A stretch of 49,312 nucleotides of DNA from DASQUK01 sp046726215 (GCA_046726215.1 JBKPAA010000082.1:1-49312); one strand, 5' to 3'; positions 15,278 through 24,441 are shown, numbered from the stretch's first letter. Notes: generated by a model not told the origin, from the sequence alone. Program-made: numbers and translations.

Positions 15278-15814
15278 ATGTCGCGTCCCTTCGTCGTTCC
15301 CACGGGTGAGCTGTTTCGCCATCCGGGCGCCCGGCAGCGAGTGCTGCTCGTCGGGCCGTTGCCCGGCGTGGCGCTGTCGACTGCGCGCCTGAGCGACGAG
15401 GACATCGAAGCTGACCTCACGCTCGAGGCCCAAGGCTCCACCCTCATGGTGACGGGACGAGTGGTGGGTCGCTGGACGGGCGAGTGCCGGCGCTGCCTGG
15501 CGCCGACCGGGGGCGAACTGGCGGTCGGCCTCCGGGAGATCTTCGAGCCGCACCCGGTCGAGGGCGAGACCTACCGGCTCGACGCCGACCAGGTCGACGT
15601 GGAGCCGGCCCTCCGGGAGGCACTGGCCCTGGCGCTCCCGCTCGCGCCCCTCTGCGACGAGGCCTGCGCCGGCCCCGACCCCGCGGAGCATCCCGTCACC
15701 GTCGAGGAGGAGGGCGAGGCCGGCGCCAAGGCTCACGGTGCCAACGGGGGCAACGGCGGGGCACCGGCGGACCCTCGGTGGTCGGCCCTCGACGCCCTCC
15801 GCTTCGATCAGTAG
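15278..15814 (+). CDS. YceD/DUF177 family protein
   Basis: A 178-residue YceD-family protein, almost always encoded just before rpmF. The characteristic cysteines are in WTGECRRCLAP and PLCDEACAGPDP, likely a metal or structural site. The family is implicated in 23S rRNA accumulation or modification and in coordination with L32. The C-terminal part adds a glycine-rich spacer, then WSALDALRF. The ATG at 15278 has an AAGGGG Shine-Dalgarno 7 nt upstream. Confidence 0.9.
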   Translation: MSRPFVVPTGELFRHPGARQRVLLVGPLPGVALSTARLSDEDIEADLTLEAQGSTLMVTGRVVGRWTGECRRCLAPTGGELAVGLREIFEPHPVEGETYRLDADQVDVEPALREALALALPLAPLCDEACAGPDPAEHPVTVEEEGEAGAKAHGANGGNGGAPADPRWSALDALRFDQ

Positions 15815-15862
15815 GCGCTGCTCCGGGGAGGGTTGCGCCCACCGGCGCCCGGGCCGCTAGCC

Positions 15863-15892
15863 TTACCGGTTCGCGCCCGCCGGGCGTATCGT
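15863..15892 (+). promoter_or_regulatory. candidate rpmF promoter
   Basis: TTACCG (15863-15868) and TATCGT (15887-15892) are 18 bp apart, giving a leader of about 45 nt before rpmF that includes its AGGAAG Shine-Dalgarno. The -35 match is weak. Confidence 0.4.
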
Positions 15893-15944
15893 TGCCCCTT
15901 GCACCCAGCGCGCCGCGAACCCTCGAGACGCTCCAGGAAGACCC

Positions 15945-16124
15945 ATGGCCGTCCCCAAGAAGAAGACCTCCAAGGCCAAGGGCCGAAGCCGCCGCGCCGC
16001 CGCCTGGCGCCTCGACCGGCCCGCCCGCAGCGTCTGCCCCCGCTGCCAGGCCGTGAAGTTGCCGCACGTGGTGTGCGGTAACTGCGGGTGGTACGGCGGT
16101 CGCGTGGCCGTCGAGGTCGACTGA
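15945..16124 (+). CDS. rpmF: 50S ribosomal protein L32
   Basis: A 59-residue L32: MAVPKKKTSKAKGRSRRAAA, then the zinc ribbon C31-P-R-C34 and C44-G-N-C47. All four cysteines are present, so it is the zinc-binding form. The ATG at 15945 has AGGAAG about 5 nt upstream. It follows the DUF177 gene and precedes plsX, the standard order. Confidence 0.96.
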   Translation: MAVPKKKTSKAKGRSRRAAAWRLDRPARSVCPRCQAVKLPHVVCGNCGWYGGRVAVEVD

Positions 16125-16158
16125 ACCCACCTCGGGCGCAGTCGGTTCGGGCACCAGG

Positions 16159-17139
16159 ATGCTGCCGATAGCCATCGACGCGATGGGCGGTGACCGTGCG
16201 CCCGGCGCCATCGTCGAGGGTGCCCGGCGCGCCGCGACCGAGCTGGGGGTCCCGGTCGTGCTCGTGGGCCGTCCCGACGACCTCGAGGCGCTGCGGGGCG
16301 ACCTTGAGGTGGTGGCGGCCTCGCAGGTCATCGGCATGGACGCCGACCCGGGGTCCGGCGTCCGCACCATGAAGGACTCGTCGTTGGTACGCGCCGCCGA
16401 GGCCGTGCGCGACGGCCGGGCGTCGGCCATGGTGTCGGCCGGCAACACGGGCGCGACCATGGCCTCGGCGCTGCTGCGCATGGGCCGCATCAAGGGCGTG
16501 GCCCGCCCGGCGATAGCCACGCCGATCCCGGTCCCGGATTCCACGCCCACCGTGCTCCTCGACGCGGGTGCGAACGCCGAATGCCAGCCCCCGTGGATGG
16601 TGCAGTTCGCCCAGATGGGCGCCGTCTTCTCCCGCGAGCGCTACGGCATCGCGGAGCCCCGGGTGGGGCTGCTCTCGATCGGCGAGGAGTCCACCAAGGG
16701 CAACGCCCTTGTGAGGGAGACCCACGGCCTGCTGGCGGGGGCCGGCACGCTCGACCGCGCCGGGGCCCGCTTCATCGGCAACGTCGAGGGCCGGGACATC
16801 ATGACCCCGGACGTCGACGTGGTCGTGACCGACGGGTTCACCGGCAACGTCGCCCTCAAGACCCTGGAGGGCGGGCTGCGCTCCCTCGTCACCGCCGTGG
16901 TCGAGGGTCTGAGCGCCACCGACGTGGCCGATGCCGCCCTCGGCGCCCTGTTGCCTTTGTACACGACGCTCGATCCCGACCAGACCGGCGGCGCCATGCT
17001 CCTCGGTGTAGACGGTGTGTGCATCATCAGCCACGGGTCGTCGTCGGCCACTGCGGTCGTGAATGCCACGCGCGTGGCCAGCGAGATGGTGGCGGCCGGC
17101 GTCGTCGAGCGCTTGCGGTCGGCGGTGGCCTCGGCGTAG
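16159..17139 (+). CDS. plsX: phosphate acyltransferase PlsX
   Basis: A 326-residue PlsX, which converts acyl-ACP to acyl-phosphate for phosphatidic acid synthesis. It opens MLPIAIDAMGGDRAP and has the conserved MVSAGNTGATMASALLRMGR, LLDAGANAEC, LLSIGEESTKGN and VTDGFTGNVALKTLEG. Length is normal (about 330). It is followed by acpP, whose product carries its substrate. Confidence 0.96.
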   Translation: MLPIAIDAMGGDRAPGAIVEGARRAATELGVPVVLVGRPDDLEALRGDLEVVAASQVIGMDADPGSGVRTMKDSSLVRAAEAVRDGRASAMVSAGNTGATMASALLRMGRIKGVARPAIATPIPVPDSTPTVLLDAGANAECQPPWMVQFAQMGAVFSRERYGIAEPRVGLLSIGEESTKGNALVRETHGLLAGAGTLDRAGARFIGNVEGRDIMTPDVDVVVTDGFTGNVALKTLEGGLRSLVTAVVEGLSATDVADAALGALLPLYTTLDPDQTGGAMLLGVDGVCIISHGSSSATAVVNATRVASEMVAAGVVERLRSAVASA

Positions 17140-17235
17140 CCGAGCGGGTCGTGGCGTGACGGGCGGCGCGTAGCCGCACCGCTACGAACTGGGACGAATG
17201 CGTCACGTTCACAAGCGCACAAATGACGGCCCCGG

Positions 17236-17241
17236 TACACT
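17236..17241 (+). promoter_or_regulatory. -10 element TACACT upstream of acpP
   Basis: TACACT is followed by a leader of about 30 nt containing the AGGAG Shine-Dalgarno. A TTCACA at 17208 is too far upstream (22 bp) to be a convincing -35. Confidence 0.4.
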
Positions 17242-17277
17242 GCCCCGCGTTCTGCCCGAGACCAGGAGTTATTCGTC

Positions 17278-17565
17278 GTGCCCGCCGAGACCCACGTCGA
17301 GCGCAGTCCACTCGATCGCGAGGAGGTCTTCGACCTGATCCGCGACCGCTTGGCCGACATCCTCGAGGTCGACCCGTCGACCATCCACGAGGGCGACTCG
17401 TTCACCGACGATCTCGATGCCGATTCGTTGGCCCTCATCGAGCTGGCCGAGGCGCTCGAGGAGGAGCTGGGAGAGCGCAGCGTCGGCTTCCGCATCGAGG
17501 ACGAAGACCTCGAGGACATCAAGACGGTGCGTGATGCCGTCGACTACGTCCTCGCCCGCTTGTAG
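17278..17565 (+). CDS. acpP: acyl carrier protein
   Basis: A 95-residue acyl carrier protein. The phosphopantetheine attachment site is Ser50 in DLDADSLALIEL. The protein is strongly acidic, with the usual four-helix layout and a short N-terminal extension (MPAETHVERSPLD). The GTG at 17278 has AGGAG ten bases upstream. It overlaps the likely start of rnc, so the two are probably translationally coupled. Confidence 0.93.
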   Translation: MPAETHVERSPLDREEVFDLIRDRLADILEVDPSTIHEGDSFTDDLDADSLALIELAEALEEELGERSVGFRIEDEDLEDIKTVRDAVDYVLARL

Positions 17566-18292
17566 GGGCACACCGATCTCGCTTCCTGTTTCACGACTCG
17601 ATGAGCTGGCCCGGAGCCTCGGCGTCAGCCTCAATGACGCCGACGTGTTGGCGCCGGCCCTCGTCCACCGCTCCTGGTGCGCCGAGAACCCGGGCTACGA
17701 GTCCAACGAGCGCCTGGAGTTCCTTGGCGACGCAGTGCTGGGGCTGATCGTCACCGACCACGCCTTCCACGCTTACACGTCCCTGAGCGAGGGCGAGCTG
17801 ACGGACGTCCGCAAGGCGGTCGTGAACGCCGTGACGTTGGCCGAGGTGGCCGACGAGCTCGGCCTTGGTGACTACCTGCTGTTGGGCAAGGGCGAAGAGC
17901 AATCGGGCGGGCGGGAGAAGCCGTCGATCCTGGCCGACGCCCTCGAGGCCGTGCTCGGCGCCGTCTACGTGGCCGCTGGCATGGGAGAGGCCCACGATCT
18001 GGTGTTGCGGCTGCTGGGCGAGCGTGTCGCCGAGGCCCACGCCGGGGGACCAGGCGGGCAGGACTTCAAGAGCCGGCTCCAGGAGCTGGCGGCGCGCCAC
18101 TTCGACGAGGCACCGCGCTACGAGACGTTGGCCGAGGGGCCCGACCACGCCCGACGCTTCCACGTGACGGTCGCCGTCGGGGGCATCGCCCGGGGCGTCG
18201 GTGACGGGCGATCGAAGAAGCAGGCCGAGCAGGTCGCGGCACGCGACGCGTACGCCACGCTGCTGGCGGAGCTGGAGAGCGACATTGCCTGA
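17534..18292 (+). CDS. rnc: ribonuclease III
   Basis: A dsRNA endonuclease with an RNase III domain and a C-terminal dsRNA-binding domain. The signature NERLEFLGDAVLG holds the catalytic Glu62 and Asp66 (numbered from 17534), and DALEAVLGAVYV the second acidic pair. The dsRBD runs from FKSRLQELAARHF to SKKQAEQVAARDA. The start is uncertain: the nearest in-frame ATG, at 17534, lies inside acpP, and there is no ATG, GTG or TTG between the acpP stop and the RNase III fold. mutM overlaps its 3' end by 8 nt. Confidence 0.93.
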   Translation: MPSTTSSPACRGTPISLPVSRLDELARSLGVSLNDADVLAPALVHRSWCAENPGYESNERLEFLGDAVLGLIVTDHAFHAYTSLSEGELTDVRKAVVNAVTLAEVADELGLGDYLLLGKGEEQSGGREKPSILADALEAVLGAVYVAAGMGEAHDLVLRLLGERVAEAHAGGPGGQDFKSRLQELAARHFDEAPRYETLAEGPDHARRFHVTVAVGGIARGVGDGRSKKQAEQVAARDAYATLLAELESDIA

Positions 18293-19124
18293 GCTGCCCG
18301 AGATCGAGACGTTGCGCCGGGGTCTCGAGCGGGAGACGGTCGGGCGCCGGGTCAAGTCCGTCGACGTGGTCGCGGCCAAGGCGACCAACCGCAACGGCTC
18401 CCGCAAGGCGTTCCAGGCTCGGCTCGAGGGCGCGAAGATCCGCAACGTCGATCGCCGCGGCTCGCTGCTCGTGCAGGCGCTCGACACCGGCGAGCTGCTG
18501 GTGTTCGACGTCGGCGAGACCGGCCGGCTCCTGCGTGCCGCCCCCAAGGACGAGCCGCCCAAGGACATGCTGCTGTCGATCACCTTCACACAGGGCGGGC
18601 AGCTGCGGTTGGCGGATCCCGAGGCCCGGGCCGAGGCGTTCGTGGCCACCCCCGAGCTGCTGCTCGAGGAGGTGCCGGCGCTCGCGGAGCTCGGACTCGA
18701 TCCGGTGGCCGCTCCGGTGTCCTGGACTGCATTCGCCCAGTCGCTCGTGAACCGCCGGAACGACAAGCTGAAGTCGGTGCTGCTCGACCCCACGTTCGTC
18801 GTGGGGCTCGGGGGGCTGTACGCCGACGAGATCCTCTACGACGCCGGCCTGCGGCCCGACCGCGACGTGTCGACGGTGTCGACGATGGAGATCCGCCGCC
18901 TGTACCGGTCGCTGGTCGAGATCCTCCACGAAGCGACCAAGCACCACGGCACCTCCACCGACGAGCACCCGTTCACCGATCTGCACGGCAAGCCGGGCAG
19001 TTTCCAGGAGGAGCTGCAGGTGTGGGGCCGGGACGGCGACCCCTGCCGGCGGTGCCGGGGCACGGTCACCAAGCAGCGCAGTGGCGGCAAGGTCACGTAC
19101 TGGTGCCCGAGCTGCCAGGTGTGA
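18285..19124 (+). CDS. Fpg/Nei family DNA glycosylase, divergent
   Basis: A 279-residue formamidopyrimidine-DNA glycosylase family protein starting at a TTG inside rnc, giving MPELPEIETL with the catalytic Pro2, Glu3 and Glu6. The helix-two-turn-helix region includes FVVGLGGLYADEILYDAGL, and the C-terminal zinc finger has CRRC and CPSC. Two usual features are altered. The RRGK lysine (E. coli Lys57) is Ser60 in RRGSLL, and the HLGM motif reads DVGE at 75-78, losing the intercalating Met. Its lesion specificity is therefore probably not that of classical MutM. Confidence 0.85.
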   Translation: MPELPEIETLRRGLERETVGRRVKSVDVVAAKATNRNGSRKAFQARLEGAKIRNVDRRGSLLVQALDTGELLVFDVGETGRLLRAAPKDEPPKDMLLSITFTQGGQLRLADPEARAEAFVATPELLLEEVPALAELGLDPVAAPVSWTAFAQSLVNRRNDKLKSVLLDPTFVVGLGGLYADEILYDAGLRPDRDVSTVSTMEIRRLYRSLVEILHEATKHHGTSTDEHPFTDLHGKPGSFQEELQVWGRDGDPCRRCRGTVTKQRSGGKVTYWCPSCQV

Positions 19125-19159
19125 GGGCCGGGATCCCCGGGTCCGTCGCGGCGGCCACC

Positions 19160-19165
19160 TAGCCT
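19160..19165 (+). promoter_or_regulatory. -10 element TAGCCT, leaderless-type promoter of smc
   Basis: TAGCCT ends 9 nt before the ATG at 19175, with no Shine-Dalgarno. Confidence 0.45.
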
Positions 19166-19174
19166 GGACCGTCG

Positions 19175-22100
19175 ATGTTCCTCAAGGCGCTGACCCTCAA
19201 GGGGTTCAAGTCCTTCGCGGAGTCCACCACCCTCGACATGCAGCCGGGGGTCACGGTCGTCGTCGGGCCCAACGGCTCGGGGAAGTCCAACGTGGTCGAC
19301 GCCGTCGGCTGGGTGCTCGGCGCCCAGGCGCCCTCGGCCGTGCGCAGCCAGAAGATGGAGGACGTGATCTTCGCCGGCACCTCTCGCCGGCCCGCCCTCG
19401 GGCGCGCCGAGGTGAGCCTCACCATCGACAACGGTGCCGGGCTCCTCCCGATCGACTTCACCGAGGTCAGCGTCACACGCACCCTGTGGCGCTCCGGCGA
19501 GAGCGAGTACGCGATCAACGGTGTGCCGTGCCGCCTGCTCGATGTGCAGGAGCTGTTCAGCGACACGGGGGTCGGCCGCCAGCAGCACGTGATCGTCGGG
19601 CAGGGCCAGATCGACGCCGTGCTCAACGCCAAGCCCGAGGAGCGCCGGCTCATCATCGAGGAGGCCGCCGGGATCCTCAAGCATCGCAAGCGCAAGGAGC
19701 GTTCCGAGCGGCGCCTCGCCGCCACCGAGGCCAACCTCGTGCGCCTCGGCGACCTGCTGCGCGAGGTGCGCCGGCAGCTTCGTCCCCTCGAGCGCCAGGC
19801 CGAGGCGGCTCGCCGGCACGGCGACCTGGTCGCCGAGCTGCGGGCGCTCCACGTATACGTCGCTGGTCGCGAGCTGACGACCCTCAAGCGGCGCCTCGGC
19901 GATCTCACGGCCGCCCGGGCCGAGGTGAGAAACGAGGAGACGCTGCTGAAGCGGCGCCTCGGCGAGCTCGACTCCGCCGTGGCAACTGCCGAGGCCCGGC
20001 TGGGCGCCCTCGGAGGCAGCGCGGTCGGCGACGTCCTGGCCGGGCTGGAGGCGCTGCGCGAGAAGGCCCGCGGCCAACTGGCGCTGCTGGCCGAGCGTCG
20101 GCGCGGCGTCGACCGGGAGCGGACCGCCTTCGTCGACCAGGCCGTGATCGCCAGCCTCGAGGCCGACTCTGCGCAGCTCAGGGCCGAGCTGGCCACACTG
20201 GACGGCGAGGCCGTTGGCATGGGGCCGGAGACCGAGGCGCTGGCGGACGCCGAGGCCGGGCTGGCCGAGGCCCGTGCCGAGTTCGATCGGGAATGGGCCG
20301 ACGGGGTGCCCGAGGCCTCGGGTCGGGCGGCCGAGGGGCGGGGCGAGCTGGGGGCGTTGCGCACTGCCCTGGGCCGGGCCGAAGGTGACCAGCGCCGGAT
20401 GGCGGCGGGGGCCGCCCGGCTGCGGTCGAAGCTCGACCGGCTCGACCGGGAGGCGGCGGAGGCCGCCGCCGAGATCGCATCCGCGGAGGCCGCCGAGCCG
20501 GACCTCGAGACCGAGGTGGAGGTCGCTCGAAGGCGCCGTCAGGCGGCAGAGGCCGCAGCGCGGGCAGCCGAGCGGAGCCGGGAGACCGCACAGGCGGACC
20601 GTCATGCCTGGGTGGCCCGCCGCGACGCGCTCGAGCTGGCGCTCGACGAGGCCCGTGCCCGCGCCGGCGTCGAGCGCCTGTCGGCGGTCGAGGGCGTGAT
20701 CGGCACCCTGCTCGACCTGGTCGACGTCGACGCTGGCTGGGAGGCGGCGGTCGAGGCCGCCTGTGCGGAGGCGCTGGCGGCGGTGGTGCTCGACTCGGTG
20801 GACTCGGGCCGCCGGGCGTTGAGCGTCCTGGCCGACGGGGATGTGCCCGGCGCCGTCCTGGCGTTGGGCGCGGCGGCGTCGCCGCGACCGACACCACCGA
20901 CGGGTGAGCCCGTGCTGCGCCACGTGCGCCCCCGCCGGGCCGACGTCGGGCCGCTCCTGGCGGGCCTGCTGGGCCCTGCGGTGGTGGTCGAGGGCGGCTG
21001 GGAGGCCGCGCTCGATGCCGCCCTGACACATCCCGACGCGGTGGTCGTCACCCGCGACGGCGGTCGCTTCGGCGTCACCGGCTGGCGCGTCGGCGCCGCC
21101 GCCACCGGCGCCACTGGCCATGCGCTCGATGAGGCCCGGGCGCAGGCGGAGGCCGCGATCTCCGCCGCCGAACAAGCCGCCGGCGACCTTGCGGCCGCCC
21201 GTGCCGCAGTCGAGGACGCCCACACGGTCGAGGAGGCGGCCGTGCGCCGGCTCGACGAGGTGCGGTCGGCCTCGGCGGCGGTCGCGGCGGCGCGGGGACG
21301 GGTCGCGCTCGAGCGCGAAGACACCGCAGCCGAGCTGGCGACCCTGCGGGAGCAGCAGGACGAGGCCGCGACCGAGCTGGCACGCGATCGCGGGCGTGCC
21401 GACGAGCTGGTGGCGTTGTTGCCCGAGCTGGAGGCCGACGAGTCCTCCCGGCGGGAGCGGGCCGACGCGATGGCCGCCGCCCGCCTCGAGCTCGACCAGC
21501 GGGCGGCCGGCCTCGTGGCCAGGCGGACCGATCTCGACAAGCGTCGCACCGCGCTGGCCGACCGACGGGCGTACCTGCGGAGGCGTTTGGACGAGGTGGA
21601 GGAGCGCCTGGCGGGGTCCGCGGAGGCGCGGCGGCAGGCCGAGACCCATCGGGGCGAGCTCGACGCCGCCGAGCGGGCGCTCGACCGGCTGGCGGCGTTC
21701 GTGCGCGACCGGCTCGAGCTGGTCGACGAGCGCTTGGCTGCGGTGCACGAGCGCCGGCGGCGCGAGACCGACGCCCAGCGGGCACTGTCGACGGAGCTCG
21801 ACGGCCTGCGCCGCGAGCGGTCCGCCAAGGAGCGCACGCTGACCGAGCTGCGGGAGCGCGCCCAGCGGGTCGAGATCGACGAGGCGGAGGTCCGGCTGCG
21901 GCTCGAGCAGGCGATCGAGCTGTGTCGCACCCAGCTCGATGTCGAGCCCGATGCCGCCGTCCGGGCCGACGCGCCGGAGCTTCCGGACGGCGTCACCCCG
22001 GCGGCGCGGGTCCGCGACCTCGAGCGTGAGTTGCGTGTGATGGGCCCGATCAACCCCTTGGCGCTGGGGGAGTTCGAGGCATTGTCCGAGCGACACTCGT

Positions 22101-22642
22101 TCCTCAGCGACCAGCTCGACGACGTCAAGGCCAGCCGCCGCGAGCTCAACAAGGTGATCCGGGCCATCGACGACGAGATCGTCCGGGTGTTCGCGGCCGC
22201 CTTCGCCGACGTCAGCGAGAACTTCGAGCAACTCTTCGCCACGCTCTTCCCGGGCGGCCAGGGCCGGCTACGCCTCACCAACCCCGACGACCTGCTGGAC
22301 ACCGGGGTCGAGGTCGAGGCCAAGCCGTCGGGCAAGAACGTGAAGAAGCTGTCGCTCCTGTCGGGCGGCGAGCGTTCCTTGACGGCGCTGGCCTACCTGT
22401 TCGCCGTGTTCCGGAGCCGGCCGTCGCCCTTCTATGTGATGGACGAGGTCGAGGCCGCGCTCGACGACGTGAACCTGCACCGCTTCCTGGACCTCGTCGC
22501 CGAGTTCCGCCAGGAGGCGCAGCTGATCATCGTCAGCCACCAGAAGCGGACCATGGAGGCCGCCGACTGCCTCTACGGCGTCACCATGCAGCCTGGCGGC
22601 TCCTCCAAGGTCGTCAGCGAGAAGGTCACCGTCGGCGCGTAG
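19175..22642 (+). CDS. smc: chromosome segregation protein SMC
   Basis: An 1155-residue SMC ATPase that forms the core of the condensin complex with ScpA and ScpB (not in this window). The N-terminal head has Walker A GPNGSGKSN at residues 31-39 and QGQIDAVLNAKPEERR. Two long coiled coils (about 165-510 and 650-990) flank a hinge near 510-640 with GVIGTLLDLV. The C-terminal head has the signature LLSGGERSLTALAYL (about 1060) and Walker B FYVMDEVEAALDD. Length and order are typical. The mutM-smc-ftsY order matches mycobacteria. Confidence 0.97.
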   Translation: MFLKALTLKGFKSFAESTTLDMQPGVTVVVGPNGSGKSNVVDAVGWVLGAQAPSAVRSQKMEDVIFAGTSRRPALGRAEVSLTIDNGAGLLPIDFTEVSVTRTLWRSGESEYAINGVPCRLLDVQELFSDTGVGRQQHVIVGQGQIDAVLNAKPEERRLIIEEAAGILKHRKRKERSERRLAATEANLVRLGDLLREVRRQLRPLERQAEAARRHGDLVAELRALHVYVAGRELTTLKRRLGDLTAARAEVRNEETLLKRRLGELDSAVATAEARLGALGGSAVGDVLAGLEALREKARGQLALLAERRRGVDRERTAFVDQAVIASLEADSAQLRAELATLDGEAVGMGPETEALADAEAGLAEARAEFDREWADGVPEASGRAAEGRGELGALRTALGRAEGDQRRMAAGAARLRSKLDRLDREAAEAAAEIASAEAAEPDLETEVEVARRRRQAAEAAARAAERSRETAQADRHAWVARRDALELALDEARARAGVERLSAVEGVIGTLLDLVDVDAGWEAAVEAACAEALAAVVLDSVDSGRRALSVLADGDVPGAVLALGAAASPRPTPPTGEPVLRHVRPRRADVGPLLAGLLGPAVVVEGGWEAALDAALTHPDAVVVTRDGGRFGVTGWRVGAAATGATGHALDEARAQAEAAISAAEQAAGDLAAARAAVEDAHTVEEAAVRRLDEVRSASAAVAAARGRVALEREDTAAELATLREQQDEAATELARDRGRADELVALLPELEADESSRRERADAMAAARLELDQRAAGLVARRTDLDKRRTALADRRAYLRRRLDEVEERLAGSAEARRQAETHRGELDAAERALDRLAAFVRDRLELVDERLAAVHERRRRETDAQRALSTELDGLRRERSAKERTLTELRERAQRVEIDEAEVRLRLEQAIELCRTQLDVEPDAAVRADAPELPDGVTPAARVRDLERELRVMGPINPLALGEFEALSERHSFLSDQLDDVKASRRELNKVIRAIDDEIVRVFAAAFADVSENFEQLFATLFPGGQGRLRLTNPDDLLDTGVEVEAKPSGKNVKKLSLLSGGERSLTALAYLFAVFRSRPSPFYVMDEVEAALDDVNLHRFLDLVAEFRQEAQLIIVSHQKRTMEAADCLYGVTMQPGGSSKVVSEKVTVGA

Positions 22643-22657
22643 TCACACGTCGGTGGT

Positions 22658-22689
22658 CCGGCGACCCGGCGACCCGGCGACCCGGCGTT
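22658..22689 (+). repeat. short tandem repeat CCGGCGAC
   Basis: Three exact tandem copies of the 8-mer CCGGCGAC (22658-22681), followed by the partial copy CCGGCGTT, lie in the 135-nt gap between smc and ftsY. Confidence 0.7.
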
Positions 22690-22760
22690 CCGGGGCGCCG
22701 GATGGCGCACCCTCGAAGTCCGGTCCCCGGTGTCTCGTCGAGCGCTGCCGGGGCTGCCGG

Positions 22761-22766
22761 TAGGCT
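22761..22766 (+). promoter_or_regulatory. -10 element TAGGCT, near-leaderless promoter of ftsY
   Basis: TAGGCT ends 11 nt before the ATG at 22778, leaving at most a few leader bases and no Shine-Dalgarno. Confidence 0.45.
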
Positions 22767-22777
22767 CCGGCTCTACC

Positions 22778-23941
22778 ATGGAAATCGGGATCATCATCGC
22801 CTTGGTCGCCGTCGTGGTCCTGGGTGGAATTGCCTTCGTGGCCCGTGGGAGGCGGGACCGAGGCGTCGGCATCGAGCCGCCCGCCCCGCCCCACGGCCCA
22901 TCGACCGCACCGCCGGAGCCCGTTGACGAGGACCTGATCGCCGACCTCGAGGACGCCTTCGCCGGGGTCCACGACGAGACCAGCCGCGGCACCGTCCTGG
23001 AGGCGCCACCCGAGCCGGAGGCGTCGTCCGCGGCCCCACCGGCGGTCAAGCCCAGCTTCCGCGAGCGCCTGGCCAAGGCTCGCGGAGCCCTCAGCGGCTA
23101 CCTGGGTGGCATCCGCGCCCGCAAGGTCGACGCGGAGACCTGGGAGCAGCTGGAAGAGGCGCTCATCCGGGCCGACGTCGGCGTGTCCGCCACCCAGCGG
23201 GTGCTCGACGACCTCCAGGCCACCGCCAAGGCGGAAGGCATCAGCGATCCCGAGGTGCTGCTCGACCGGCTGAAGTCGGAGCTCAAGGCGTTGCTGACCG
23301 CGGGCGACCGGTCGTTGCGCTTCGAGCCCGGGGCCCCCAACGTGTGGTTGTTCGTCGGCGTAAACGGTGTAGGAAAGACGACGACGATCGGCAAGATCGC
23401 CCGGCAGCAGCTCGACGGGGGACGTTCGGTGATCATGGCGGCCGCCGACACGTTCCGCGCCGCGGCTGCAGAGCAGCTCGGCCTGTGGGCCGAGCGCACC
23501 GGATCGGAGATCGTGCGGGGGAACGAGGGGGGCGATCCGTCGGCCGTGGTGTTCGACGCCGTCCAGCACGCTGCGGCTCGCGGCAACGACCTGGTTCTCG
23601 CCGACACCGCCGGACGGCTGCACACGAAGACCAATCTCATGGACGAGCTGCGCAAGGTACGCCGTGTGGCCGATCGCGATCCGGGGAAGGTCACAGAGGT
23701 GCTCCTCGTCCTAGACGCCACCACGGGTCAGAACGGTCTGGCGCAGGCGCAACAGTTCACCGAGGCGGTGGACGTGACGGGGGTGGTGCTCACCAAGCTC
23801 GACGGCTCGGCCAAGGGTGGCATCGTGCTCGCCATCCAGGCCGACCTCGGCATACCGATCAAGCTCGTAGGGCTGGGCGAGGGGGTGGGCGACGTGGTCG
23901 AGTTCGATCCCGACGAGTTCGTCGAGGCGCTCTTCGCGTGA
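22778..23941 (+). CDS. ftsY: signal recognition particle receptor FtsY
   Basis: A 387-residue SRP receptor GTPase. It has an N-terminal transmembrane anchor (about residues 3-22, IGIIIALVAVVVLGGIAFVA), an acidic/proline linker, then the NG domain: GVNGVGKTTTIG (about 194), AADTFRAAA, LADTAGRLHT, TKLDGSAKGG and the C-terminal GLGEGVGDVVEFD. The membrane anchor is typical of actinobacterial FtsY. The ATG at 22778 was chosen over one at 22730 because it places the anchor at the N-terminus and fits the -10. Confidence 0.96.
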   Translation: MEIGIIIALVAVVVLGGIAFVARGRRDRGVGIEPPAPPHGPSTAPPEPVDEDLIADLEDAFAGVHDETSRGTVLEAPPEPEASSAAPPAVKPSFRERLAKARGALSGYLGGIRARKVDAETWEQLEEALIRADVGVSATQRVLDDLQATAKAEGISDPEVLLDRLKSELKALLTAGDRSLRFEPGAPNVWLFVGVNGVGKTTTIGKIARQQLDGGRSVIMAAADTFRAAAAEQLGLWAERTGSEIVRGNEGGDPSAVVFDAVQHAAARGNDLVLADTAGRLHTKTNLMDELRKVRRVADRDPGKVTEVLLVLDATTGQNGLAQAQQFTEAVDVTGVVLTKLDGSAKGGIVLAIQADLGIPIKLVGLGEGVGDVVEFDPDEFVEALFA

Positions 23942-23970
23942 CCGAAGGGGACGCAACAGGAGGTGGAAAC

Positions 23971-24441
23971 GTGATCCGAACCGTGCTCTTGCCAGTGAGG
24001 GCGACGGTCGGCGTCGGCAAGCTGTCAGCCAAGGCCGGCTACCGGACCGGCAAGCTCTCCGCCCGCTCGACCTACCGGGTCGGCCGGCTCATCGGATTGA
24101 GGCGCGCGCTGGTCCTTGCGGCCGGTGTCGGCATCGGCATGCTCGTGGCCCCCACGTCGGGGCAGGAGCTGCGCGAGAAGCTGCGCCGCACGTGGGAGAG
24201 CCGGCGCGCCCCGGCGAGCGACGACGCTGTGGCCGAGCGGGTGCGCTACGAGCTGTCGCACTCGCCCCGGACCTGGCACCTGCCCCAACCGGCCGTCGAG
24301 GTGGTGGCGGGCAAGGCGATCCTGACCGGCGGCGCTCCCCATGCCACGGGCAAGGCCGACATCGAGCGCGCCGCGGCCTCGGTCCCCGGGGTGGCCGATG
24401 TCGACAGCCGCCTGGTGGTCGGCAGCGGCGACGGCGGGTAG
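23971..24441 (+). CDS. YtxH/BON domain membrane-associated protein
   Basis: A 156-residue protein with one hydrophobic segment (about residues 45-61, ALVLAAGVGIGMLVAP) followed by the YtxH-type GQELREKLR motif. Its C-terminal BON domain (about 80-150) runs from VAERVRYEL through VVAGKAILTGGAP to VPGVADVDSRL. BON domains associate with membranes or envelope components; the precise role here is unknown. The GTG at 23971 has a strong AGGAGG Shine-Dalgarno 7 nt upstream. It separates ftsY from ffh, which elsewhere are usually closer. Confidence 0.8.
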   Translation: MIRTVLLPVRATVGVGKLSAKAGYRTGKLSARSTYRVGRLIGLRRALVLAAGVGIGMLVAPTSGQELREKLRRTWESRRAPASDDAVAERVRYELSHSPRTWHLPQPAVEVVAGKAILTGGAPHATGKADIERAAASVPGVADVDSRLVVGSGDGG

